Of a stretch of 64,000 nt of DNA, positions 1-7,433 are shown one piece after another. Positions within the stretch are counted from its first letter, which is position 1; each line of letters starts with the position of its first letter. A program made the translations under genes and the position numbers. The notes beneath the pieces were generated by a model. That model saw only the letters and a list, made by a program, of their open reading frames with translations. It was not told the origin of the DNA and did not search any database. This stretch comes from Caulobacter sp. Root655 (lineage in GTDB: Bacteria > Pseudomonadota > Alphaproteobacteria > Caulobacterales > Caulobacteraceae): contig NZ_LMHC01000021.1 in NCBI RefSeq assembly GCF_001427665.1, positions 62,001 to 126,000 of the forward strand. The letters are read 5' to 3'.

Positions 1-1
1 C

Positions 2-454
2 GAGGGCGCGGCGCATGTCAGCCGGAACCTCACGGTCGAGGCCAATGCGCTGTTCAGCCGACCGCGCCTGAGCAGGGTGGACCAAAACTTCGCGTCGGCG
101 GCCCAGAGCGAACTCCCCGGCGTTCCGGATGTCTCGGCCGGGGCCATGACCCGCTACCAGAGAGACCTGGCCGCGAACCGGCGTCTCGTGCTGACGGCGG
201 AGCTGAAATATGTCGGCCGTTCGCGGCTGACCTTCGACCGACGGTTTTCGCCGTCCATGGGCGACTATGTGACCGGCCGTCTGTCGGCCGAGGTGGCGAC
301 GCCGACCTGGAACCTCACCTTCGCGGTCACCAATCCCGCCAATGCGTCCAGCGACACTTTCGCCTATGGCAACCCCTTCAGCTTCGGCCAGGTGCGCCAG
401 GTCACGCCCCTGCGCCCGCGCACCTGGAGCCTGGATGTTTCGCGCGCCTTCTGA
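2..454 (+). CDS. TonB-dependent receptor, C-terminal fragment (5' end outside window)
   Basis: The reading frame is open from the left edge and ends at TGA 452-454. The 150 visible residues are alternating polar/aromatic strands typical of the last beta-strands of an outer-membrane TonB-dependent receptor (for example LTAELKYVGRSRLTFDRRF) and the protein ends in Arg-Ala-Phe, the terminal aromatic expected for BAM-dependent barrels. An internal GTG at 77 is not the start, because the same frame reads coherently back to base 2. The substrate cannot be inferred from this fragment. The next gene lies 150 bp downstream on the same strand but has its own candidate promoter. Confidence 0.75.
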   Translation, partial: EGAAHVSRNLTVEANALFSRPRLSRVDQNFASAAQSELPGVPDVSAGAMTRYQRDLAANRRLVLTAELKYVGRSRLTFDRRFSPSMGDYVTGRLSAEVATPTWNLTFAVTNPANASSDTFAYGNPFSFGQVRQVTPLRPRTWSLDVSRAF

Positions 455-556
455 TCTTTGTGGTTGAGTTTGATTTCACAGGTCTATTTTGGATCAACTC
501 GCGCGCGAAACGCGAAAAATCTTCTGAGGTTCCCTCAAAACGGCGGCGTCTACCTC

Positions 557-581
557 TTGACGGGGTCACGCTCGCTAGCGC
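557..581 (+). promoter_or_regulatory. Candidate housekeeping promoter for the glycosyltransferase gene
   Basis: TTGACGG (557-563), a 10-nt spacer and GCTAGCGC (574-581) resemble the Caulobacter housekeeping sigma consensus (TTGACG, 10-14 nt, GCTANAWC), although the last bases of the -10 do not match well. It ends 24 nt before the ATG at 606. Confidence 0.35.
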
Positions 582-605
582 GGCACCCCCAAGTCGGGGA
601 AAGTC

Positions 606-1451
606 ATGCCTGTGCTGTCGGGGCTCGTCTGCGCCCACAATGAAGAAGCGCGCATCGCGCAATGCCTTGAACGTCTGGCGTTCTGCGACGAGATCGTCGT
701 CGTCGCCGACCGGTGCTCCGATCGCACCGAAGCCATCGCGCGCAAGATGGGCGCCCGGGTCGTTTCGGGGATTTTCCCGGTCGAGGGCCTGCGCAAGGCG
801 GCCGGCGTCGCCGCCTGTCGCGGCCGATGGATCATGGAACTGGACGCTGACGAGGCCGTGACGCCGGCCCTGGCTCAGGAAATCCGGGAAACCATCGCCA
901 GGGCCGACGCCGGCGACTGGTACCAGGTCCCGGTCGACAACTTCGTGGGCGAACGCCTGGTGCGCCACGGCTGGGGCGGCTCGTTCGGCGCTTCGTCGGT
1001 GGCGCGGCTGTTCCGCAAGGGGGTCAAGAGCTGGAAGAGCGAGCGAGTCCATCCGGGCACGACCTTCACCGGCGTCTATGGCGGCCGATTGCGGCACGCC
1101 ATCCTGCACAAGGTCGATGACGACATCGCCGACATGGTCCAGCGCCTCAACCGCTACACCGCGCTCCGCGGCCAGGACCTGGCCGACGGCGGCAAGATCA
1201 AGAGCCTGTGGGACGACCTGTTCCGGGGCGTGCGCCGCTTCTACAAGTGCTACGTCTCGCGCAAGGGGTACCAAGAAGGCGACCTGGGCTTCCTGATCGC
1301 GGTCATGGCCGGGCTCTATCCGTTGCTGTCCAACCTCAAGGCGCGGGAGATCCGCTTTCTGAGCGGGCAGGACGTCCGGACCGTACGCGCCGGGCGCGCC
1401 GCGGTGATCAACCTGGATGGCGAGGATACGAGGCTGGGCCATTCGGCCTAG
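606..1451 (+). CDS. Family 2 glycosyltransferase
   Basis: 281 residues with a GT-A fold start: LSGLVCAHNEEARIAQCL at the N-terminus is the nucleotide-sugar binding strand and loop of GT2 enzymes, and ELDADEA (about residues 79-85) supplies the metal-binding DxD. Overall it resembles the WaaE/KdtX-like branch of short GT2 proteins that add sugars to lipopolysaccharide core or other envelope glycans; this subfamily call is inference. No signal peptide or convincing transmembrane segment is visible, so it probably acts at the cytoplasmic face. The stop codon is 10 nt before the start of a polysaccharide-deacetylase-like gene, so the two are probably co-transcribed in envelope glycan assembly. 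Confidence 0.8.
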   Translation: MPVLSGLVCAHNEEARIAQCLERLAFCDEIVVVADRCSDRTEAIARKMGARVVSGIFPVEGLRKAAGVAACRGRWIMELDADEAVTPALAQEIRETIARADAGDWYQVPVDNFVGERLVRHGWGGSFGASSVARLFRKGVKSWKSERVHPGTTFTGVYGGRLRHAILHKVDDDIADMVQRLNRYTALRGQDLADGGKIKSLWDDLFRGVRRFYKCYVSRKGYQEGDLGFLIAVMAGLYPLLSNLKAREIRFLSGQDVRTVRAGRAAVINLDGEDTRLGHSA

Positions 1452-1461
1452 ACACCATCCC

Positions 1462-2256
1462 ATGTGGCTCAACCGTCTCCTGATCACCGCCGTCCTCGGG
1501 CCGGAACTCGCGCGCTGGAAGGCGCGGGGGCGCACGCCGGTGGTCTGGTGGCGGGATGATGACGCGCGCCGTCCGTCCGCGGCCCTGGATCGCTTGCTGG
1601 CCCTGTCCAGCCGCTTTGAAGCGCCGATCACGCTAGCGGCGGTGCCGGACGGCGACATTCAGGCGCTCGCCCAAGCCTGCCGCGCGACCGGCGGGGTCGA
1701 ACTGGCTATCCACGGGTTCCGGCATGAAAATCGCGCGCCGCCAGGGCGGCCTTCGGGCGAGGTCAATGATCTCGATCGCCTGGCCGACGTGGTGTTGGAA
1801 CTGGGCACGGCGCTGGACGTCTTCAGGCGGGCCGGGACGCGGGCCAGTCTGTTCGTGCCGCCGTGGAATAACATCCATCCGACCCTGAAGACGGCGCTGT
1901 CGCTGCACGACCTGGAGCTTTCCGGCTACGGCGATATGCGCAACGCGGACGAACCGACCCGCCTGGACGCCCATCTGGACGTCCTGCGCTGGAAGCCCGG
2001 GCCCCGTTTCCGGGGCGCGACGCGGTTCCTGTCACGGACCCGCCGTCTGCTGGCCGAGCGGCGCCACAAGATGCTCTGGGACGAACCGCTCGGCCTGCTG
2101 ACCCATCACCTGGATCACGACGAGGCCGCCTGGCGGTTCCTGGAAGCCTTCCTGCCTGTCGTGAAGCCCGTCAGCCGTCGGTCCATCGTCGGCGACCCCG
2201 TCACCAGGACGGGGCGCGACGGCCCACGGACCGTCGCGCCTCTGAAGGTCGGCTAG
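1462..2256 (+). CDS. Polysaccharide deacetylase-like protein
   Basis: 264 residues from ATG 1462. Motifs fit a NodB-like carbohydrate esterase: VVWWRDDDA near residue 30 (the tandem aspartates of motif 1), a His-containing IHGFRHENRAPP (motif 2, where the metal-binding histidines sit) and SLFVPPWN (motif 3 proline/tryptophan). No signal peptide is evident, so the enzyme may act on a cytoplasmic lipid-linked glycan. An in-frame ATG at 1417 would overlap the glycosyltransferase by 35 nt; I prefer 1462 because the extra residues look like shadow sequence. It ends two bases before the convergent aceB stop. The link to the upstream glycosyltransferase is by position only. Confidence 0.65.
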   Translation: MWLNRLLITAVLGPELARWKARGRTPVVWWRDDDARRPSAALDRLLALSSRFEAPITLAAVPDGDIQALAQACRATGGVELAIHGFRHENRAPPGRPSGEVNDLDRLADVVLELGTALDVFRRAGTRASLFVPPWNNIHPTLKTALSLHDLELSGYGDMRNADEPTRLDAHLDVLRWKPGPRFRGATRFLSRTRRLLAERRHKMLWDEPLGLLTHHLDHDEAAWRFLEAFLPVVKPVSRRSIVGDPVTRTGRDGPRTVAPLKVG

Positions 2257-2258
2257 GG

Positions 2259-3839
2259 CTAGCTGATCAGCTCATAGGCGGGAAGGGTCAGGAACTCTTC
2301 CAGCGTGTCGGCCAGCACCATTCGCGAGAACAGATGGGCGGCTTCCTCCAGGCGCGGGGAGGGGAAGTCGCGGCGCAGGCTCGCCATCTCCTCGGTCAGC
2401 AGGCCGACGAACAGCTCCGAGGTGATGGTGCGGCCGTCGTCGAGGTCGGCGGCCAGCTTGATCCACTGCCACAGCTGGGTGCGGCAGATCTCGGCCGTCG
2501 CGGCGTCTTCCATCAGGTTGTAGAGCGGCACGGCCCCGCGGCCCTCGATCCAGGCCTGAGTGTAGCGCACGCCGACGCGGATGTTCTCGCGCACGCCGTC
2601 CTCGGTCCGCGCGCCGTCGTGCAGTTCCAGCATCTGGGCCTGTCTGATTTCCAACTCCGCGAGCTTGCGGTCCAGCTGGTTGGGCGTCGGCATCAGGCGG
2701 TCGAAGACCTCCATGGCCACCGGCACCAGGTCGGGGTGGGCGACCCAGGTGCCGTCGTGGCCGGCCCCGGCCTCGCGTTCCTTGTCGGCGCGGACCTTGG
2801 CGAAGGCGGCCTGGTTGGCGGCCTCGTCGCCCTTGATCGGGATCTGGGCGGCCATGCCGCCCATGGCGAAGGCCCCGCGGCGATGGCAGGTCTGGATCAG
2901 CTTCAGCGAATAGGCGCCCAGGAAGGCCTGACCCATGACCATCGCCGAGCGATTGGGGGTCAGGAACTCGGGCCGACGGCCCAGGCGCTTGATGAACGAG
3001 AAGATATAGTCCCAACGGCCGCAGTTGAGGCCGGCCATGTGGTCACGCAGTTCGAAAATGATCTCGTCCATCTCGAAGGCGGCGGGGATGGTCTCGATCA
3101 GCACCGTGGCCTTGATCGTGCCGACGGGCAGGTCGAGCGCCTGCTGGGCGTGGACGAAGACCTCGTTCCACAGCCGCGCTTCGAGATGGCTCTCCAGCTT
3201 GGGCAGGTAGAAATAGGGTCCGGAACCTTGCGCCAGCGCGGCCTTGGCGTTGTGGAACAGGTAGAGGCCGAAATCGAACAAGGCTCCGCTGATGGGCTGG
3301 CCGTCGATCTCGAGGTGGCGCTCGGGGAGATGCCACCCACGGGGACGAATAACCAGGACGGCTGGGTTGGCTCCCAGCGCGTAGCGCTTGCCGGAGTTGG
3401 CGTCGACATGGGTCAGGTCGCCTGCCCAGCGGTCTTTCAGATTGACCTGGCCCTCGATCAGGTTGGACCAGGTCGGAGAAGTGGCGTCCTCGAAGTCGGC
3501 CATGAACACCTTGGCCCCACAGTTGAGGGCGTTGATGATCATCTTGCGATCGACGGGGCCGGTGATCTCGACGCGGCGGTCCTGCAGGTCGGCCGGGATC
3601 GGCCCGACCGTCCAGTCACCAGCGCGGACGTCGGCGGTTTGCGCCAGGAAGTCCGGCAGTTCGCCGGCGTCGAAGCGGATCTGGCGGGCGACGCGCAGGG
3701 CCAGCAGTTCGCGACGGCGGGCGTCGAACCGGCGATGCAGGTCGGCCACGAAGGCCACGGCCTCGGGGGTGAGGATTTCCACGGCGCGGCCCTCGACGGA
3801 ACCGGTGATCTGAACGTTGGCGGCGATGTCGAGGGGCAT
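2259..3839 (-). CDS. aceB: Malate synthase (glyoxylate shunt)
   Basis: 526 residues, the normal length for malate synthase A. It condenses glyoxylate with acetyl-CoA to malate. The conserved stretch TIKATVLIETIPAAFEMDEI followed by LRDHMAGLNCGRWDY is the malate-synthase signature, and LMEDAATAE near the C-terminus carries the catalytic aspartate. The start at 3839 (MPLDIAANVQ) is preferred over an upstream ATG at 3890 because AGGA lies 6 nt upstream and the longer form would translate through a GC-rich hairpin at 3865-3885. It follows aceA and a small unknown gene on the same strand, so the shunt enzymes appear to form one operon with aceA first. Confidence 0.95.
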   Translation of the reverse strand: MPLDIAANVQITGSVEGRAVEILTPEAVAFVADLHRRFDARRRELLALRVARQIRFDAGELPDFLAQTADVRAGDWTVGPIPADLQDRRVEITGPVDRKMIINALNCGAKVFMADFEDATSPTWSNLIEGQVNLKDRWAGDLTHVDANSGKRYALGANPAVLVIRPRGWHLPERHLEIDGQPISGALFDFGLYLFHNAKAALAQGSGPYFYLPKLESHLEARLWNEVFVHAQQALDLPVGTIKATVLIETIPAAFEMDEIIFELRDHMAGLNCGRWDYIFSFIKRLGRRPEFLTPNRSAMVMGQAFLGAYSLKLIQTCHRRGAFAMGGMAAQIPIKGDEAANQAAFAKVRADKEREAGAGHDGTWVAHPDLVPVAMEVFDRLMPTPNQLDRKLAELEIRQAQMLELHDGARTEDGVRENIRVGVRYTQAWIEGRGAVPLYNLMEDAATAEICRTQLWQWIKLAADLDDGRTITSELFVGLLTEEMASLRRDFPSPRLEEAAHLFSRMVLADTLEEFLTLPAYELIS

Positions 3840-3864
3840 GGCGAGTCCTGTAGGCTTTGGGAGG

Positions 3865-3885
3865 CTCCCGGCGCGAAGCCGGGAG
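3865..3885 (-). promoter_or_regulatory. Stable hairpin in the aceB leader
   Basis: CTCCCGGC and GCCGGGAG form a perfect 8-bp stem around a 5-nt loop. It sits 25 nt upstream of the aceB start and 29 nt after the small gene stop. No U-tract follows on the minus strand (CCTCCCAAAG), so it is more likely a processing or stability element than a strong terminator. Confidence 0.45.
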
Positions 3886-3914
3886 ACCATATGTCGACTA
3901 GGTGGTGTTGTAGA

Positions 3915-4148
3915 TCAGGCGCTCTTGGCGACGCCATTGGGACGGACGCTGGGGACGATCTGGTCGCCCCAGTTCCCGGCGCCGTCGTGGTGGCGCGAGG
4001 TGCGGACCAGTTCGACCGAATAGCCGGCCTCGATGGCCCGCCGCACCGCCTCGTTCAGGCGGTGGGAGGCCTCGGCCACCCGATCGACGGCGCGTTGTTC
4101 AGCGGACGTGTTCGGCATGGCGGCGGGAGCGAAGGTGGAAGCAGACAT
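3915..4148 (-). CDS. Small protein of unknown function in the glyoxylate operon
   Basis: 77 residues from ATG 4148, which has AAGGAA exactly 6 nt upstream; a longer start at 4199 would run through an intergenic repeat and is rejected. I do not recognise the family. The middle (AEQRAVDRVAEASHRLNEAVRRAIEAGYSVELV) reads as an amphipathic helix leading into a short strand, followed by a polar tail with RTSRHHDGAGNWGDQIVPSV. There is no signal peptide, transmembrane segment or cysteine. It lies between aceA and aceB in the same direction, so it should be expressed on acetate or fatty acids; a modulator or assembly role for a shunt enzyme is only a guess. Confidence 0.75.
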   Translation of the reverse strand: MSASTFAPAAMPNTSAEQRAVDRVAEASHRLNEAVRRAIEAGYSVELVRTSRHHDGAGNWGDQIVPSVRPNGVAKSA

Positions 4149-4182
4149 GGCGCATTCCTTCTTGGGTGATGGCGGGGTGTCG

Positions 4183-4213
4183 CCCTCGTCCTTCGACAAG
4201 CTCAGGATGAGGG
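4183..4213. repeat. REP-like intergenic palindrome
   Basis: Arms CCCTCGTCCT and AGGATGAGGG (9 of 10 paired) flank TCGACAAGCTC. The core CTTCGACAAGCTCAGGATGA is, from memory, a widely dispersed intergenic palindrome in Caulobacter and related alphaproteobacteria. I saw only this copy here. It lies between the aceA stop and the next gene, where such repeats often stabilise or attenuate transcripts. Confidence 0.6.
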
Positions 4214-4234
4214 CTAGTCAAAGCGTTCGACCAG

Positions 4235-5854
4235 CTACTCGGCGGCGAACTGGCTCATGGTGTTGCCGTGGCCGCCGGCCTTCAAGGCCCGCTCGCCGGC
4301 GACCATTTCCTTGAAGGTGTCGCCAAGGTCCGAGCCGACCTCGTGCTGGTGCTTCACGGCCGAGACGCCACGACGGATCTCCTCGCGCTGGACCGAATTG
4401 ACGTAGGCCTTCATCCGGTCGTCGCCGAAATAGCCGCGCGACAGCTCGTCCATGCTCTTGGCGGTCAGGTGGAAGGTCGGCAGGGTGATCAGGTTGTGGA
4501 ACACCCCGGCCCGGGCCGAGATGTCGGCCTGGAAGCGGGCCAGGCGGGCGTCGGTTTCGCGGCCCAGGTCGGTGGCGTCGAGATCGGCCGACATCAGGCC
4601 CGCGCCGTCGGGGTAGGAGTCCTTGTGGATCTTGCCCTCGGCGATCCACTGGTCGCGCACCTGCTTGCGCAGGTTCAGGGTCCAGTTGAAGGACGGCGAG
4701 TTGTTGTAGGTCAGCTTGGCGTTGGGCACGACCTGGCGGATCTCGGCGACCATGGCGGCGATCTCGTCGACATTGGGGGTATCGGTTTCGATCCACAGCA
4801 GGTCGGCGCCGCCCTGGGTCAGGGAGGCGATGCAGTCCTCGACGACGCGGGCCCGGCCGGTGCCGTCCTGGAAGGCGAAGAGGCCGTTGGGCATCCGCAC
4901 CGGCTTGACGAACTGGCCGTCCTTGTAGAGCGCGACCTCGCCGTCCTGGATCGGGTTCTCGGCGGTGATGGCCTCGGTCTTCAGCCACTTGATGTAGTCG
5001 GACGCCAGGTCGCCGGGCTCCTGGCTGACCGGGACCTTCTGGGTCAGGCCGGCCCCGAGGCTGTCGGTGCGGGCCACGATGACGCCGTCGTCGACGCCCA
5101 GTTCCTCGAAGGCCAGGCGACAGGCGCGCAGCTTCTCGATGAAGTCTTCCCGGGGAACCGTGACCTTGCCGTCCTGGTGACCGCACTGCTTGGCGTCGGA
5201 CACCTGGTTCTCGATCTGCAGGCAACAGGCGCCGGCCTTGATCATCTCCTTGGCCAGGATGTAGGTGGCGTTCTCGTTGCCGAACCCGGCGTCGATGTCG
5301 GCGATGATCGGCACGACATGGGTCTCGAAACCGTCGATGGCCTCGATCGCCGCCCGCTCGGCGGCCGCGTCGCCGGCGTCGCGCGCTGTCCGCAGAACCT
5401 TGAAGAGGTCGTTGATCGCCACTTCGTCCGCCTGGCGCAGGGAGACGTAGATCTCCTCGATCAGGTCGACGACCGAGGTCTTCTCGTGCATCGACTGGTC
5501 GGGCAGGTGGCCGAAGCGGTTGCGCAGGCCCGCCACCATCCAGCCGGACAGATAGACATAGGCGCCCTTGGTCGTGCCGCGCAGGCGCTTGACCGATTTG
5601 ATCATCTGCTGGGCGTGGAAGCCCGACCAGCAACCCAGCGACTGGGTGAACTGGGCGCTGTCGCGGTCGTAGTCGGCCATGTCGGCCCGCATCACCCCGG
5701 CCATCGAACGGGCGATGTCGAGATGGGTGGAAAAGGTGTTTTGCAGCTTCAGCTGGATGATGTCGTCGACGGCGATGCCGCCGGGCGTCACGCCTTGGGG
5801 ATAGCGGCTCAGAAGGGCTTCGCGATGTTGGGCGTAGGTCTTGCGCGGCGTCAT
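4235..5854 (-). CDS. aceA: Isocitrate lyase (glyoxylate shunt)
   Basis: 539 residues, longer than the E. coli enzyme (about 434) and matching the long form found in Pseudomonas and many alphaproteobacteria. It cleaves isocitrate to glyoxylate and succinate. The active-site loop reads DAKQCGHQDGKV, the KQCGH variant of the KKCGH motif with its catalytic cysteine. PIIADIDAGFGNENATY supplies the metal-binding aspartates, and LTYNNSPSFNW is the conserved substrate-binding segment. It is first in the aceA-small gene-aceB unit and is divergent from an XRE/ImmA regulator whose probable operator lies in the 142-bp intergenic region. Confidence 0.96.
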   Translation of the reverse strand: MTPRKTYAQHREALLSRYPQGVTPGGIAVDDIIQLKLQNTFSTHLDIARSMAGVMRADMADYDRDSAQFTQSLGCWSGFHAQQMIKSVKRLRGTTKGAYVYLSGWMVAGLRNRFGHLPDQSMHEKTSVVDLIEEIYVSLRQADEVAINDLFKVLRTARDAGDAAAERAAIEAIDGFETHVVPIIADIDAGFGNENATYILAKEMIKAGACCLQIENQVSDAKQCGHQDGKVTVPREDFIEKLRACRLAFEELGVDDGVIVARTDSLGAGLTQKVPVSQEPGDLASDYIKWLKTEAITAENPIQDGEVALYKDGQFVKPVRMPNGLFAFQDGTGRARVVEDCIASLTQGGADLLWIETDTPNVDEIAAMVAEIRQVVPNAKLTYNNSPSFNWTLNLRKQVRDQWIAEGKIHKDSYPDGAGLMSADLDATDLGRETDARLARFQADISARAGVFHNLITLPTFHLTAKSMDELSRGYFGDDRMKAYVNSVQREEIRRGVSAVKHQHEVGSDLGDTFKEMVAGERALKAGGHGNTMSQFAAE

Positions 5855-5942
5855 GTTTCTGGTCCCGGGAAGGCGTCGAGTAGGAAGGTTTGTGTCTCGG
5901 AGCTAACCCGCCCGCCGCGATGGGCGCGAACCTATTGAAGGT

Positions 5943-5957
5943 GATTTGTCACAAATC
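5943..5957. promoter_or_regulatory. 15-bp perfect palindrome, probable operator between aceA and its regulator
   Basis: GATTTGT and ACAAATC flank a single C, a perfect 7+1+7 palindrome in the divergent intergenic region. A downstream stretch ACTTTGTATTT (about 5959-5969) looks like a degenerate extra site resembling the ACTTTGCAAA core recalled for the related regulator RamB of Corynebacterium. Position between divergent promoters fits both autoregulation and aceA control. Confidence 0.5.
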
Positions 5958-5996
5958 GACTTTGTATTTTCTGTAAACCTATGACAACGTGACTGG

Positions 5997-7427
5997 ATGG
6001 CGACCTCGGACAAGAAGCTTTTTCTCGGCGGCCGGTTGAAGCGGCTGCGGCGCGACCTGGGCATCACCCAGACCCGCATGGCCGAGGACCTCGAGGTCTC
6101 GGCCAGCTACCTGAATCTGCTGGAACGCAACCAGCGGCCGGTGACGGCCCAGATGCTGCTGCGCCTGGCCGACGCCTACGACCTGGATTTCCGCAGCCTG
6201 GCGGCCGACGATCCCGGCGGCGGGGCCGGACTGGAAGAGGTGCTGGGCGACAAGATGTTCGCCGACCTGGGCATCGGGCGTCATGAGGCCGCCGAGGTGG
6301 CCGAGGTCTCGCCGGCGGTCACCGAGGCGGTGGTGCGGCTTTACCGGGCCTATATCGATCGCGAGCGGCTGATCGACCTGGGTGCCTTTGACCGGGTGGA
6401 AGGCGTCGCGCCTTCGGGAGCGGCCAGCCTGCAGCCGACGGACTGGGTGCGAGACCTGGTCGGCTCGCAGCGCAACTACTTCCCCGAACTCGAAACCTGC
6501 GCCGAGGCCCTGGTCGCCGTCCTGAAGGCGGACCCGCAGGACCTTGGCCCGGCGGTGCGCGAGCGCCTCCAGGCCCGCCACGGCGTCCAGACCCGGGTGA
6601 TGCCGGTCGAGGTGATGACCAGTTCGCTGCGCCGCTACGACCACCATCGCAAGCGGCTGATGCTGTCGGAGACGCTGGCGCCGGCCAGTCGGATCTTCGC
6701 GATGTGCTACCAGCTGGGCTTGCTGGAATACGGCGACGAACTGACCGCCCTGGCCGACCGCTTCAAGGCCCCCGACCGCGCCAGCCGTCAGCTGCTCAAG
6801 GTGTTCCTGGGCAACTATCTGGCCGGGGCGATCATGATGCCCTACGGGCCGTTCCTGGCGGCGCTGGAGGCCAGCGGCTACGACATCGAGCGGGTGCGGT
6901 CGCGGTTCGGCATCAGCTTCGAACAGGCGGCCCAGCGCCTGACGACCCTGGGACGTTCGGGCGCGCGCGGCGTGCCGTTCTTCATGGTCCGGCTGGACGC
7001 GGCGGGCAACATCTCCAAGCGGTTCGCGGCCGGCGCCTTTCCGTTCTCGCGGTTCGGCGGCACCTGCCCGCGCTGGAACGTCCACGACAGCTTCAAGACC
7101 CCGGGGCGTATCCTCACCCAGGTGATCGAGACGCCGGACGGCGAGCGCTACTTCACCCTGTCGCGCACGGTTCGCCGGGTGTCGGGCCTGCAGGCCGGCC
7201 AGGAGGACGAACTGGTCATCGGCCTGGGCTGCGAGCTGAAATACGCCGCCAAGCTGGCCTATGCGCGTGGGCTGGACATCGCCGCCCCCGTCGCGGTCGA
7301 GATCGGCCCCTCCTGCCGGATCTGCGAGCGGCCGGCCTGTCCGCAACGGGCGGCGGCGCCGATCAACAGGACCTTGCTGGTCGAGGAATCCAGCAAGGCC
7401 CTGTCACCGTTTCCGTTCGTGGCCTGA
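5997..7427 (+). CDS. XRE-family short-chain acyl/acetate regulator (HTH, DUF2083-type)
   Basis: 476 residues. Residues about 12-66 form an XRE helix-turn-helix ([20 protein letters not shown], then [18 protein letters not shown]). The rest matches the long-regulator class that pairs this HTH with an ImmA/DUF955-like segment and a C-terminal DUF2083 domain, the class of RamB and of short-chain fatty-acyl regulators. The C-terminal Cys440, Cys443 and Cys448 (CRICERPAC) suggest a metal or redox site. The gene is divergent from aceA with a 15-bp palindrome between them, which supports direct control of the glyoxylate shunt. It converges on metE with only 6 bp between stops. Confidence 0.85.
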   Translation: MATSDKKLFLGGRLKRLRRDLGITQTRMAEDLEVSASYLNLLERNQRPVTAQMLLRLADAYDLDFRSLAADDPGGGAGLEEVLGDKMFADLGIGRHEAAEVAEVSPAVTEAVVRLYRAYIDRERLIDLGAFDRVEGVAPSGAASLQPTDWVRDLVGSQRNYFPELETCAEALVAVLKADPQDLGPAVRERLQARHGVQTRVMPVEVMTSSLRRYDHHRKRLMLSETLAPASRIFAMCYQLGLLEYGDELTALADRFKAPDRASRQLLKVFLGNYLAGAIMMPYGPFLAALEASGYDIERVRSRFGISFEQAAQRLTTLGRSGARGVPFFMVRLDAAGNISKRFAAGAFPFSRFGGTCPRWNVHDSFKTPGRILTQVIETPDGERYFTLSRTVRRVSGLQAGQEDELVIGLGCELKYAAKLAYARGLDIAAPVAVEIGPSCRICERPACPQRAAAPINRTLLVEESSKALSPFPFVA

Positions 7428-7433
7428 GGCCGA

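Noticed and set aside
402..1658. Long minus-strand open frame opposite the glycosyltransferase
   Set aside because: It is a high-GC shadow: composition is Ala/Arg/Gly-rich without family motifs, while the plus strand encodes a recognisable GT2 enzyme.
2334..5938. Two long plus-strand open frames opposite aceB and aceA
   Set aside because: They mirror the codon pattern of the two conserved enzymes and have no recognisable protein features.
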